Source of the DNA: Pseudotamlana agarivorans
GTDB lineage: Bacteria; Bacteroidota; Bacteroidia; Flavobacteriales; Flavobacteriaceae
Assembly: GCF_001642835.1 (NCBI RefSeq)
Contig: NZ_LXEI01000008.1
Coordinates: 124,001-188,000, forward strand
Length of the DNA stretch: 64,000 nucleotides
Reading direction: 5' to 3'
Of this stretch, positions 7,688 to 16,000 are shown piece by piece. Both the position numbers and the translations under genes were made by a program. The number at the start of each line of letters is the position of its first letter. Positions within the stretch are counted from its first letter, which is position 1. Under the pieces are notes generated by a model that saw only the letters and a list, made by a program, of their open reading frames with translations, made no database searches and had not been told where the DNA came from.

Positions 7688-9169
7688 ATGCAGCTATACC
7701 AATCGCAATCCCTAAAGATTTACAATTCATTATCCGGAAAAAAAGAAACATTTAAACCTATTAATGAAGGCCACATTGGCATGTATGTTTGTGGTCCTAC
7801 GGTTTATAGTAATGTACACTTGGGTAACGTGAGAACATTTATGTCTTTTGACATGATTTTTCGCTATTTGAAGCATTTGGGTTACAAAGTACGCTATGTA
7901 AGAAACATTACAGATGCAGGGCATTTAGAAAATGATGCTGATGTTGGTGAAGATAAAATCACCAAAAAAGCGCGTTTAGAACAAATTGAACCTATGGAAG
8001 TCGTACAACGATACACCGTAGATTTTCATAACATTTTAAATACCTTTAACTTTTTACCGCCAAGTATTGAGCCTACTGCTACGGGACATATTATCGAGCA
8101 AATTGAACTCATAAAAAATATTATTGACAACGGATTTGCCTATGTCGTAAATGGCTCGGTGTACTTTGATGTCCATAAGTTTAATGAGACGAATGAGTAC
8201 GGCAAGTTGAGTAAACGTAAACTTGATGATTTAATTCACAACACACGAACCTTAGACGGACAAAGCGATAAAAAGAATCCTCAAGATTTTGCGCTTTGGA
8301 AAAAAGCCGAACCACAGCACATTATGCGCTGGCCTTCACCTTGGAGTGATGGATTTCCTGGGTGGCACTTAGAATGTACCGCCATGAGCACCAAATACTT
8401 AGGAGAACAATTTGACATTCACGGTGGCGGAATGGATTTAAAATTTCCACACCACGAATGCGAAATAGCTCAAAATGAAGCCGCTTTAGGAAAATCACCT
8501 GTAAATTATTGGATGCATGCCAATATGCTAGAGTTAAACGGGCAACGTATGTCTAAATCCACTGGAAATACTGTGAATCCTCACGAATTACTTTCAGGAG
8601 ACAATAAATTTTTCAGTAAAGCTTATGCACCAAGTGTGATTCGCTTCTTTATTGCACAATCATCTTACCGAAGTGTTTTAGACTTAACGGACGACGGATT
8701 ATTAGCAAGTGAAAAAGGCTTTAACAGATTGATGGAAGCCATGAATTTGCTAGGTGGCATACAAGCTTCAAATGCTTCATCATTAGACATTGAATCATGG
8801 AAACAAAAATGCTATGATGCGATGAACGATGATTTTAATTCGCCAATTTTAATCGCTCATTTATTTGAAGCAGCAAAATATATCAATCAGCTTAAAGAAG
8901 GTAGTGAAACCCTCACTTCTGATGACTTAAACATCTTAAAAGACACTTTAAACACCTTTGTTTTTGATGTTCTTGGTTTGGAAAACAATGCTGATAACAG
9001 CACTGGAACCGATAAACTTTCTGGAGCTGTCGATGTTTTAATTAAACTCAGACAAGAAGCTAGAGCGAATAAAGATTTTGCTTTATCAGATAAAATCCGT
9101 GATGAACTGGCTGAAGTAGGTATTCAGCTCAAAGACGGCAAAGACGGCACTACTTTTTCAATTCAATAA
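7688..9169 (+). CDS. cysS: Cysteinyl-tRNA synthetase
   Basis: A 493-residue class I synthetase that charges tRNA-Cys. It shows [17 protein letters not shown] (zinc Cys plus the HIGH motif in the form HLGN), the zinc ligands in WHLECTAMS and KFPHHECE, and the RMSKSTGN signature of the KMSKS loop. The C-terminal region has the DALR-type helical domain ([26 protein letters not shown]). It lies 35 bases after folE and 47 bases before yidD, all on the same strand, so an operon is likely. The start ATG gives a normal N-terminus. Confidence 0.97.
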   Translation: MQLYQSQSLKIYNSLSGKKETFKPINEGHIGMYVCGPTVYSNVHLGNVRTFMSFDMIFRYLKHLGYKVRYVRNITDAGHLENDADVGEDKITKKARLEQIEPMEVVQRYTVDFHNILNTFNFLPPSIEPTATGHIIEQIELIKNIIDNGFAYVVNGSVYFDVHKFNETNEYGKLSKRKLDDLIHNTRTLDGQSDKKNPQDFALWKKAEPQHIMRWPSPWSDGFPGWHLECTAMSTKYLGEQFDIHGGGMDLKFPHHECEIAQNEAALGKSPVNYWMHANMLELNGQRMSKSTGNTVNPHELLSGDNKFFSKAYAPSVIRFFIAQSSYRSVLDLTDDGLLASEKGFNRLMEAMNLLGGIQASNASSLDIESWKQKCYDAMNDDFNSPILIAHLFEAAKYINQLKEGSETLTSDDLNILKDTLNTFVFDVLGLENNADNSTGTDKLSGAVDVLIKLRQEARANKDFALSDKIRDELAEVGIQLKDGKDGTTFSIQ

Positions 9170-9216
9170 AAAGATACCATCTATAATAGAATACACTTTA
9201 TTAAAAGTAAATAAGC

Positions 9217-9441
9217 ATGCTTAAAAAAATACTGATAGCGCCTTTTTTACTTTTAATAAAAGTGTATCAAACACTTATTTCCCCTTTAACCCCTGCGACT
9301 TGCAGATTCCACCCTACTTGCTCTCAATATGCCAAGGAAGCTTTGACCAAACATGGTTTTTTTAAAGGCGGTTGGTTGGCTATAAAGCGAATTTTCAGTT
9401 GTCATCCTTGGGGTGGTTCGGGTTATGATCCTGTACCTTGA
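9217..9441 (+). CDS. yidD: Membrane protein insertion efficiency factor YidD
   Basis: A 74-residue protein with the full YidD pattern: an N-terminal amphipathic or membrane-binding helix ([19 protein letters not shown]), then [15 protein letters not shown] with its conserved cysteines and [24 protein letters not shown]. YidD assists YidC in inserting membrane proteins. Here it is not beside rnpA/yidC but behind cysS, as the third gene of a probable folE-cysS-yidD unit. A degenerate repeat element, not a clear terminator, follows. Confidence 0.96.
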   Translation: MLKKILIAPFLLLIKVYQTLISPLTPATCRFHPTCSQYAKEALTKHGFFKGGWLAIKRIFSCHPWGGSGYDPVP

Positions 9442-9493
9442 TTTTGTTGTTTATTGGTTGATTTGTTGAATCGTTTAATTGTGAGTGTCACTT

Positions 9494-9569
9494 GTCATGT
9501 CAAACACAGTGAGACATCTTTTAAATAAAAACTTACACTTAAAAAGATACCTCCTACCGTCGGTATGAC
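9494..9569. repeat. Dispersed imperfect-palindrome element (copy A)
   Basis: The ends GTCAT...ATCTTTT and AAAAGATA...ATGAC are imperfect inverted repeats, each carrying the block CAGTGAGA-like / CTACCGTCGG. A related element lies at 26817-26900. It is noncoding and sits between yidD and pepD. Confidence 0.55.
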
Positions 9570-9631
9570 AGAAATAGTTCAATGAATCCACTGTTTAACG
9601 GTTAAACAAATCCATAGTTAAACAAATAAAC

Positions 9632-11092
9632 CTATTTCACAGGAATCTGCTTCAAAATCTCTAAAACAAACTTCCAATACTTTTGAACTGAAGAAATCTG
9701 AGCACGTTCATCTGGAGAGTGTGCACCTTTAATGGTTGGTCCAAAACTAATCATATCCATTTCTGGATAATTCTGACCTAGAATGCCACATTCTAGTCCG
9801 GCGTGACAGGCGGCTACATGAGGTTTTTCATCATTTAAATCTTCATAAACTTTAGTCATCACTTTTAAAATAGCAGAATCCATATTAGGTGTCCACCCAG
9901 GATAATCGCCTGAAGCCTCAACCTCGCAGCCTATCAATTCGAAAGTTGATTGTAAAGCATTTACTAAATCAATTTTAGAACTTTCTACAGAAGATCGAGT
10001 TAAGCAACCAATATGCATATCACCATCTTCAACAATGACTCTAGCAATATTATTAGACGTTTCTACCAGTTCTGGAATATCAGCACTCATACGATACACA
10101 CCATTTATTGCCGCATACATAGCTCTTGTGAATCCCTCTTGGGTCATTAAATCCATAACCTTTTCCGGCGTTTCACATTTTGAAGCTGTGATACTTAAAT
10201 CGGGCTCCATGGTTTTAAGCTCCTTTTTTATAATCGCTTCTAGGTTTTTAATCTCGGCAACAAAATCATCCTCCTTCATAGCGTCAATAGCCACAATAGC
10301 TGCACTTTCTCTAGGAATCGCATTACGTAAACTTCCTCCGTCAATGGATGAAATACGTAACCCAAAAGCTTCAAATTTATCGTGTAAAATACGATTCATC
10401 AATTTATTAGCATTCCCTAAGCCTTCATGAATTTGCATACCTGAATGTCCGCCTTGCAAACCTTTCACTTCAATTTTATAGCCAATTTTAATTTCTGAAG
10501 TTTCTTCTTCTTCATACTGTCGTGTCGCGGTAACATCAATTCCTCCGGCGCAGCCCACTCCAATTTCATCGTCTTCTTCGGTATCTAAATTCAACAATAT
10601 ACCTCCTGAAAGTAACCCGCCTTTTAAGCCCATGGCACCAGTCATACCGGTTTCTTCATCAATAGTAAAAAGAGCTTCTATAGCTGGATGAGCAATAGAA
10701 TCACTTTCTAGAATCGCCATAATAGTAGCAACACCTAATCCGTTATCGGCACCTAAAGTAGTGCCTTTAGCGCGTACCCAATCGCCATCAACATACATAT
10801 CAATACCCTGTGTGTCAAAATCAAAGTCGGTATCGTTATTCTTTTGGTGCACCATATCTAAATGTGATTGCATCACAACGGTTACTCGGTCTTCCATACC
10901 AGAGGTTGCTGGCTTTTTAATAATCACATTACCAACGGCATCAACCAGTGTTTCAAAACCTAAATTTTCACCAAAAGCCTTCATAAAAGCGATGACCCTT
11001 TCTTCTTTTTTAGAAGGTCGTGGGACTGCATTTAAATCGGCGAATTTATTCCAAAGGGCTTGAGGTTCTAATTGTCTTATATCTGTGTTCAT
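9632..11092 (-). CDS. pepD: Aminoacyl-histidine dipeptidase (Xaa-His dipeptidase, M20 family)
   Basis: A 486-residue cytosolic dinuclear zinc dipeptidase. Metal and catalytic motifs are visible in order: MQSHLDMVHQ (His, catalytic Asp), TLGADNGLGVA (bridging Asp), TIDEETGMTGAMGL (catalytic Glu and metal Glu), NLDTEEDDEIGVGCAGG (Asp), and C-terminal ACHAGLECGIL (His). A lid/dimerisation domain (QGGHSGMQIHEG) sits between them. This matches PepD/carnosinase-type enzymes, which hydrolyse Xaa-His and other dipeptides. The gene is single and convergent with yidD. A TATCTTTG box at 11113-11120 on the minus strand, 21 bases upstream, may be its -7 element. Product and start are secure. Confidence 0.95.
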   Translation of the reverse strand: MNTDIRQLEPQALWNKFADLNAVPRPSKKEERVIAFMKAFGENLGFETLVDAVGNVIIKKPATSGMEDRVTVVMQSHLDMVHQKNNDTDFDFDTQGIDMYVDGDWVRAKGTTLGADNGLGVATIMAILESDSIAHPAIEALFTIDEETGMTGAMGLKGGLLSGGILLNLDTEEDDEIGVGCAGGIDVTATRQYEEEETSEIKIGYKIEVKGLQGGHSGMQIHEGLGNANKLMNRILHDKFEAFGLRISSIDGGSLRNAIPRESAAIVAIDAMKEDDFVAEIKNLEAIIKKELKTMEPDLSITASKCETPEKVMDLMTQEGFTRAMYAAINGVYRMSADIPELVETSNNIARVIVEDGDMHIGCLTRSSVESSKIDLVNALQSTFELIGCEVEASGDYPGWTPNMDSAILKVMTKVYEDLNDEKPHVAACHAGLECGILGQNYPEMDMISFGPTIKGAHSPDERAQISSVQKYWKFVLEILKQIPVK

Positions 11093-11112
11093 TTTGTGAT
11101 TATTTTATCCGT

Positions 11113-11120
11113 CAAAGATA
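11113..11120 (-). promoter_or_regulatory. Candidate -7 box of pepD
   Basis: The minus strand reads TATCTTTG just upstream of the pepD ATG. The -33 position is not a good match. Confidence 0.4.
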
Positions 11121-11232
11121 GAAAAATGGGGCGACCTCAGCATCTTAATGATTCTGTAATATTTAAGATTTAACAAAGTTTAACCTTATAAAAACTTTAA
11201 AAATTGAAAATTATATGCTCTATTTTTTTTAC

Positions 11233-11240
11233 TATTTTTG
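11233..11240 (+). promoter_or_regulatory. -7-like box abutting the DUF3810 start codon
   Basis: TATTTTTG is followed directly by ATGATG. If it acts as the -7 element, transcription would start at or inside the first codons, giving a leaderless mRNA that starts at the second ATG (11244). Confidence 0.35.
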
Positions 11241-12311
11241 ATGATGCTCAAAGACAAAAAAACAATCATAGCACTTGCTATATTTCCTCAAATTATCATT
11301 GTTAGAATACTTTCCAATTACCCTGATTTTGTTGAGACCTACTACAGCAAAGCGTTCTACCCATTAATCTCCAAACTATCTCGTTATATTTTAGGATGGA
11401 TTCCTTTTTCCTTTGGTGATTTGGTTTATGCTTTAACTATAGTTTATGGGATACGTTGGTTAGTTTTAAACAGGAAACGTTTACGCCTGGACACCAAAAA
11501 TTGGCTTATTGATGTTTTTGCAACGCTCTCTATTTTCTACTTTGTTTTTCATCTGTTTTGGGGCTTAAACTACTACCGACAACCGCTTCACAAAAGTTTA
11601 GAACTGGAACATGATTACACCACAGAGCAACTGATAAGTTTCACAGAAAGACTCATCAAAAAGTCGAATGCTATCCATATAAAGATTACGAATAATGACA
11701 CTTTAAAAGTTGAGATGCCGTATAATAAATCGGAATTATTTAAAAAGGCTCCTGAAGGGTATACATATTTAAAGGAAACCTTTCCGCATTTAGCTTATCA
11801 TCCACAAAGCGTGAAACAATCTTTATTCAGCTACCCTTTAACCTATATGGGATTTAGCGGGTATTTAAATCCGTTTACCAATGAAGCACAGGTAGACGGA
11901 CTAATTCCTATTTATAAGCTTTCGACAACTACCACACATGAAATCGCCCATCAATTAGGTTATGCTGCCGAAAATGAAGCCAATTTTATCGGAAGTATGG
12001 CGGCTATAAAACACCCTGATCCTTACATTCAATACACGGGTTATACTTTTGGACTGCGTTTTTGCTTAAATGAAATTTATAGACGAGACCCCGATATTTT
12101 TGAAAGGATGGAAAAAACTGTAAACCCTGGTATTCTTAAAAACTACAAAGAGGTTCGTGAGTTTTGGGAGAAACACCAAAATCCAGCCGAACCTCTTTTT
12201 AAATCTTTTTACAACGGTTTTTTAATAGCCAATAAACAAAGCAAAGGCATGCAAAGTTATAATTATGTCGTTGCGCTTTTAGTTAACTATTTTGAAAAAA
12301 ACAGTTTATAA
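11241..12311 (+). CDS. DUF3810 family membrane protein with HExxH motif
   Basis: About 356 residues. The N-terminal third has three hydrophobic membrane segments (near residues 8-30, 45-72 and 92-112, the last ending FHLFWGLNYYRQPL). The rest is a soluble domain containing TTHEIAHQLGYAAENEANFIG, an HExxH plus downstream Glu arrangement like gluzincin metallopeptidases. This is the DUF3810 family, common in Bacteroidetes and Firmicutes, with no proven activity that I know of. A zinc protease role is inferred from the motif only. Two ATGs (11241 and 11244) are possible starts; an upstream TTG is less likely. The stop lies one base from the stop of the convergent lipoprotein gene. Confidence 0.85.
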   Translation: MMLKDKKTIIALAIFPQIIIVRILSNYPDFVETYYSKAFYPLISKLSRYILGWIPFSFGDLVYALTIVYGIRWLVLNRKRLRLDTKNWLIDVFATLSIFYFVFHLFWGLNYYRQPLHKSLELEHDYTTEQLISFTERLIKKSNAIHIKITNNDTLKVEMPYNKSELFKKAPEGYTYLKETFPHLAYHPQSVKQSLFSYPLTYMGFSGYLNPFTNEAQVDGLIPIYKLSTTTTHEIAHQLGYAAENEANFIGSMAAIKHPDPYIQYTGYTFGLRFCLNEIYRRDPDIFERMEKTVNPGILKNYKEVREFWEKHQNPAEPLFKSFYNGFLIANKQSKGMQSYNYVVALLVNYFEKNSL

Positions 12312-12312
12312 T

Positions 12313-13110
12313 TTACTCTATAACTTGAGCGTTTTCAGGCATTTCAAATAATTCCTGATTCGGTTTTTCTTTAGAAACTTTCACGTTTTCAAAATGGTTT
12401 TCGCTATGTACAGTTGTAGGTAAATTGTTTTCATATTCATACCTCACAATTGTTTTTGGTAATAACAAACCTTCCACATTCATCCACTCACTGTATTTTC
12501 TAAAATGCCATTCTTTAGCTTTTTCTTGAGTAAAGAAGGTTACAGTATAACCTAACCACTCCATTTTATAAGTTTCTGGGTTGTAGTAAATAGCATATTC
12601 ATCTTCTGGAGACTCCCCTACACCATTTTGGTATCCTATTCTTATCCCTGGATAGGTTTTACCTTCAAAAACCAGTGGTTCTATATCACCATAAATAATA
12701 CCATCATCAGATAAAATAAAGGGCATGGTATAAAAGTAGAACATCAAATTGTAGTAAAATTTAGGTTTACCTTTGTATTCGGCATCATTCTTATTCTTTA
12801 ACCAAACTTGTTCCCCATCATAACCTAAGGCATGATCTGGAGTTTCAATTAAAGACTTTCTGTTCCATAAATCGGTTGAAGTAACCTCATTAACACCATT
12901 TTTCTCCATGGCGAATTCTAAAAACCGCATGCTTTTCCAAAGATCCAAGCCACCATGAGCTTCAAATATTTTTTCTAAAGCTTCAGGATATTTCTTTTCT
13001 TCAGCTATTTCCTTAGTTTCTGTCTCTACAGGTGTTACTACAGTTTCTTTTTTCACATCTTTACAGTTCCAAAAAGCAAGTGCTACAAATAAGTAAATAA
13101 TTTTTTTCAT
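12313..13110 (-). CDS. DUF6503-like lipoprotein
   Basis: A 265-residue protein with a lipoprotein signal (LAFWNC, Cys16) and an acidic Thr/Glu-rich linker up to about residue 40. The body has an AHGGLDLWKSMRFLEFAME start and later YYNPETYKMEWLGYTVTFF and LPKTIVRYEY, reminiscent of the outer-membrane-lipoprotein-sorting-like beta fold described for DUF6503 proteins. The function is unknown; a LolA/LppX-like binding fold is only an inference. It is convergent with the DUF3810 gene with one base between stops, and divergent from the RNA methyltransferase gene. Confidence 0.7.
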   Translation of the reverse strand: MKKIIYLFVALAFWNCKDVKKETVVTPVETETKEIAEEKKYPEALEKIFEAHGGLDLWKSMRFLEFAMEKNGVNEVTSTDLWNRKSLIETPDHALGYDGEQVWLKNKNDAEYKGKPKFYYNLMFYFYTMPFILSDDGIIYGDIEPLVFEGKTYPGIRIGYQNGVGESPEDEYAIYYNPETYKMEWLGYTVTFFTQEKAKEWHFRKYSEWMNVEGLLLPKTIVRYEYENNLPTTVHSENHFENVKVSKEKPNQELFEMPENAQVIE

Positions 13111-13173
13111 GTTATGTTTTAATAGGTTTCTTGTTTTGACGTGTTCATTTCGGATTAATTACATAAAATCCTT

Positions 13174-13181
13174 TACTTTTG
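13174..13181 (+). promoter_or_regulatory. Candidate -7 box of the SpoU methyltransferase gene
   Basis: TACTTTTG matches TAnnTTTG and ends 10 bases before the ATG at 13192. The -33 match is weak. Confidence 0.4.
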
Positions 13182-13191
13182 TTTTTCAAAT

Positions 13192-13986
13192 ATGAAAGCC
13201 ATTACCAGCATACAAAATTCGTTTGTAAAACAACTTTTCCAATTAAAAGAAAAGTCTCGAGAACGACGTAAAACAGGTCTTTTTTTAATAGAAGGCGCTC
13301 GTGAAATTATGTTAGCCATACAAGGCGGATTTGACATAGAAACCATATTATTCAACCCTGAATTACATCCTTTAGAACGTGTAGAAGCGCTTAATGCTGA
13401 AGACGTTGATATGATAGAAATTTCGAAAGAAGTCTATCAAAAGCTGGCTTATAGGGAAACTACGGAAGGGATTTTAGCAGTGGCTAAATCAAAGTCACAT
13501 CAGTTAAATGCTTTAAAGTTCAATACAAAAAGTCCTTTAATTTTAATTGCTGAAGCTCCCGAAAAACCAGGAAATATTGGTGCTATACTTAGAACTGCTG
13601 ATGCCGCTAACGTAGACGCTGTTATTATTGCCAATCCGAAAACCGATTTATACAACCCGAATATCATCCGTTCTAGCGTTGGTTGTGTATTCACCAACAC
13701 CATTGCAACAGGAAGCACCACTGAAATCATTAAGTTTTTAAAGACTGAAGGCATTCACATTTATTGTGCTGCACTACAAGCGTCAGAACCCTACCACACG
13801 CAAGATTTCACAATACCCACAGCTATAGTTGTAGGCACCGAGGCAACTGGACTAAGTGAAGAATGGCGAGAAAATGCAACACAAAACATCATTATCCCCA
13901 TGCAAGGTGCTATTGATTCCATGAATGTATCGGTTGCAGCGGGTATTCTTGTTTTTGAAGCTAAGAGGCAGCGAAACTTCAACTAA
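13192..13986 (+). CDS. TrmH/SpoU-family RNA 2'-O-methyltransferase
   Basis: A 264-residue SPOUT methyltransferase. An N-terminal substrate-binding domain (RRKTGLFLIEGAREIMLA) is followed by the three SpoU motifs: EAPEKPGNIGAILRTADA (motif 1), IVVGTEATGLS (motif 2) and IIPMQGAIDSMNVSVAAGIL (motif 3). The trefoil knot binds S-adenosylmethionine. Family members methylate rRNA (as RlmB does) or tRNA; which nucleotide is modified here cannot be decided from sequence. It is the first of three same-strand genes, with only 15 bases to the following lipoprotein gene. Confidence 0.92.
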   Translation: MKAITSIQNSFVKQLFQLKEKSRERRKTGLFLIEGAREIMLAIQGGFDIETILFNPELHPLERVEALNAEDVDMIEISKEVYQKLAYRETTEGILAVAKSKSHQLNALKFNTKSPLILIAEAPEKPGNIGAILRTADAANVDAVIIANPKTDLYNPNIIRSSVGCVFTNTIATGSTTEIIKFLKTEGIHIYCAALQASEPYHTQDFTIPTAIVVGTEATGLSEEWRENATQNIIIPMQGAIDSMNVSVAAGILVFEAKRQRNFN

Positions 13987-14001
13987 CGGTAGATTAAAGA
14001 A

Positions 14002-14592
14002 ATGTGTTTGAAAAAAATATTTATTCCTATTATTTTTGTAGTATTTACTTTTAACTCTTGTCATTTACCAAAATACACTTTAGGAACGATTACTCCTTAT
14101 GTTGATTTTAGAACTGGAAAATGGTTATTAAATGATGTCCAATCTTCAGAAGACATTAAACCTATTTTAAATAAAATAGCTACAAAAAACTTCAAGATTT
14201 TCCTAAACGACAGATTATTTAATGTATCAAACACAAATGGAATTATTGTACCAAATTTTATTCCGTTAAACCCAACTGAAGACATCTTAAAAGATTTAAG
14301 AAATGGTACTGCTTTTGATTATTACATAAATATCAAAGCCCAACCCATTAAAAATGAGCTAGGATCAATTCTTATTGGAGACAATAATGATAATTATACG
14401 AATCAAGGAAACATTACTGTTGAAATTTATAATTTGAATACACTACAAATCATTTTTCATCAAACTGCTTTTGGAACAAATGGAACTGCCATTTTCACTA
14501 AGAATATATCATTTGCGAATAACGCGAACAGTTTAATAATTGGAGGGCTAGAAAAAATAATGAATGAAATAAAGAAAACCTCAAAATACTAA
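14002..14592 (+). CDS. Lipoprotein of unknown function (196 aa)
   Basis: A type II signal peptide with lipobox TFNSC (Cys20) predicts a lipid-anchored protein. The mature part contains VQSSEDIKPILNKIATKNF, IIVPNFIPLNPT and ends in a helix EKIMNEIKKTSKY. I do not recognise a family. Local base composition is more AT-rich than in the neighbouring genes, and Asn/Ile are frequent, which could mean fast divergence or recent acquisition. It sits 15 bases after the SpoU methyltransferase gene and 78 bases before the Ste24-like protease gene on the same strand. Confidence 0.75.
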   Translation: MCLKKIFIPIIFVVFTFNSCHLPKYTLGTITPYVDFRTGKWLLNDVQSSEDIKPILNKIATKNFKIFLNDRLFNVSNTNGIIVPNFIPLNPTEDILKDLRNGTAFDYYINIKAQPIKNELGSILIGDNNDNYTNQGNITVEIYNLNTLQIIFHQTAFGTNGTAIFTKNISFANNANSLIIGGLEKIMNEIKKTSKY

Positions 14593-14670
14593 TGCTAAAA
14601 TAGCTACTTAAAACTCCAAGAATCAGAATAAAAATCGCAAAGTCGTAATAAAATAACAGCACACAACTAA

Positions 14671-15903
14671 ATGACCGCACAAAGCCTTTTTTACATCATT
14701 ATTGCAATTATTATCGTCAATTTTGTTGTCGATAAAATATTAGATGCTTTAAATGCCAAACATTATAATGATAAACTCCCCAAAGTACTGGAAGATGTTT
14801 ATGATGAAGAGGCCTACAAAACATCACAAAAATATAAAGCCACCAACTATAAGTTTGATTTATTAACCTCATCATTTTCTATTGTTTTAACCTTAGCTTT
14901 TTTGGGACTTGACGGATTTGCATTTGTAGACAATTTGGCTCGTAGTTTTAGTGAAAACCCTATCATTATTGCGCTTGTTTTCTTCGGCATTATAATGATT
15001 GGTAGCGACATTTTAACCACACCCTTTTCTTATTATAGCACTTTTGTTATTGAAGAAAAATTCGGATTCAATAAAACGACTAAAAAATTGTTCTTTTTAG
15101 ACAAACTAAAGGGCTGGTTAATGATGGCCATACTCGGCGGTAGTATTTTAGCACTCATCATCTGGTTTTACCAAGTTACAGGCACACAGTTTTGGTTATA
15201 TGCCTGGGGACTTATGGCCATATTCACATTATTTATGAATATGTTTTATTCAAAATTAATCGTGCCTCTATTTAACAAACAAACACCTTTAGAAGCTGGA
15301 AGTTTAAGAAATGGCATCTCAAAATACGCTGAAACCGTAGGTTTTAAACTCGATAAAATATTTGTTATTGACGGTTCCAAACGAAGCACGAAAGCCAATG
15401 CTTATTTTTCGGGGTTTGGAAGTGAGAAGCGCGTTACTTTGTATGATACCTTAATTAATGATTTAGATGAAGATGAAATTGTTGCTGTTTTAGCCCATGA
15501 AGTTGGTCATTATAAAAAGAAACATATCATTTTTAATTTGTTTGCTTCTATCCTTTTGACAGGAATTACATTGTACATCTTATCTTTATTTATATCAAAT
15601 CCCTTACTATCAAACGCTTTAGGTGTTGAAACCCCCAGCTTTCATATTGGCTTAATTGCCTTCGGGTTGCTGTACGCACCAATTTCAGAAATTACGGGAC
15701 TTATTATGAATTTATTTTCAAGAAAATTCGAATACCAAGCGGATGATTATGCTAAAAACACTTTCAAAGCAGAACCTTTAATAACCTCATTAAAAAAGTT
15801 ATCAAAAAACAGTTTAAGCAATTTAACACCGCACCCTGCATATGTTTTTATGCACTATTCACACCCTACTTTACTGCAAAGGGTGCAAAATTTGAAGAAG
15901 TAA
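14671..15903 (+). CDS. M48-family membrane metalloprotease (Ste24/CAAX prenyl protease 1-like)
   Basis: A 410-residue integral membrane zinc protease. It has several hydrophobic segments (for example near residues 5-22, 66-85, 98-118, 150-175, 177-195, 290-312 and 325-350). The catalytic motif is VAVLAHEVGHYKKKH, and the third zinc ligand is in SRKFEYQADDYAKNTF. The N-terminal CAAX-protease region with DILTTPFSYYSTFVIEEKFGFNK is typical of Ste24 homologues. In bacteria these enzymes probably act in membrane protein quality control, since prenylated CAAX substrates are absent. The catalytic residues are intact. Confidence 0.93.
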   Translation: MTAQSLFYIIIAIIIVNFVVDKILDALNAKHYNDKLPKVLEDVYDEEAYKTSQKYKATNYKFDLLTSSFSIVLTLAFLGLDGFAFVDNLARSFSENPIIIALVFFGIIMIGSDILTTPFSYYSTFVIEEKFGFNKTTKKLFFLDKLKGWLMMAILGGSILALIIWFYQVTGTQFWLYAWGLMAIFTLFMNMFYSKLIVPLFNKQTPLEAGSLRNGISKYAETVGFKLDKIFVIDGSKRSTKANAYFSGFGSEKRVTLYDTLINDLDEDEIVAVLAHEVGHYKKKHIIFNLFASILLTGITLYILSLFISNPLLSNALGVETPSFHIGLIAFGLLYAPISEITGLIMNLFSRKFEYQADDYAKNTFKAEPLITSLKKLSKNSLSNLTPHPAYVFMHYSHPTLLQRVQNLKK

Positions 15904-15943
15904 CACAACGGCTTCCTCATAAATTTCAGAAAGCAAAAATCAT

Positions 15944-15977
15944 AAAAAAACCTGTAACGTGTCTCGTTACAGGCTTT
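15944..15977. terminator. Bidirectional terminator between the M48 protease and OmpA genes
   Basis: A perfect 9-base stem CCTGTAACG/CGTTACAGG with a 5-base loop, an A run on the left and CTTTT on the right. It serves the convergent genes on both sides. Confidence 0.85.
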
Positions 15978-16000
15978 TAAATTATATAATTCTAAAAGGA

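Noticed and set aside
10035-10430. 131-codon plus-strand frame inside pepD
   Set aside because: It is the complement of a well-conserved peptidase gene and has no independent features.
15201-15903. Frameshift in the M48 protease
   Set aside because: The motif HEVGH and the Glu in EYQADDYA are in one open frame with the expected length.
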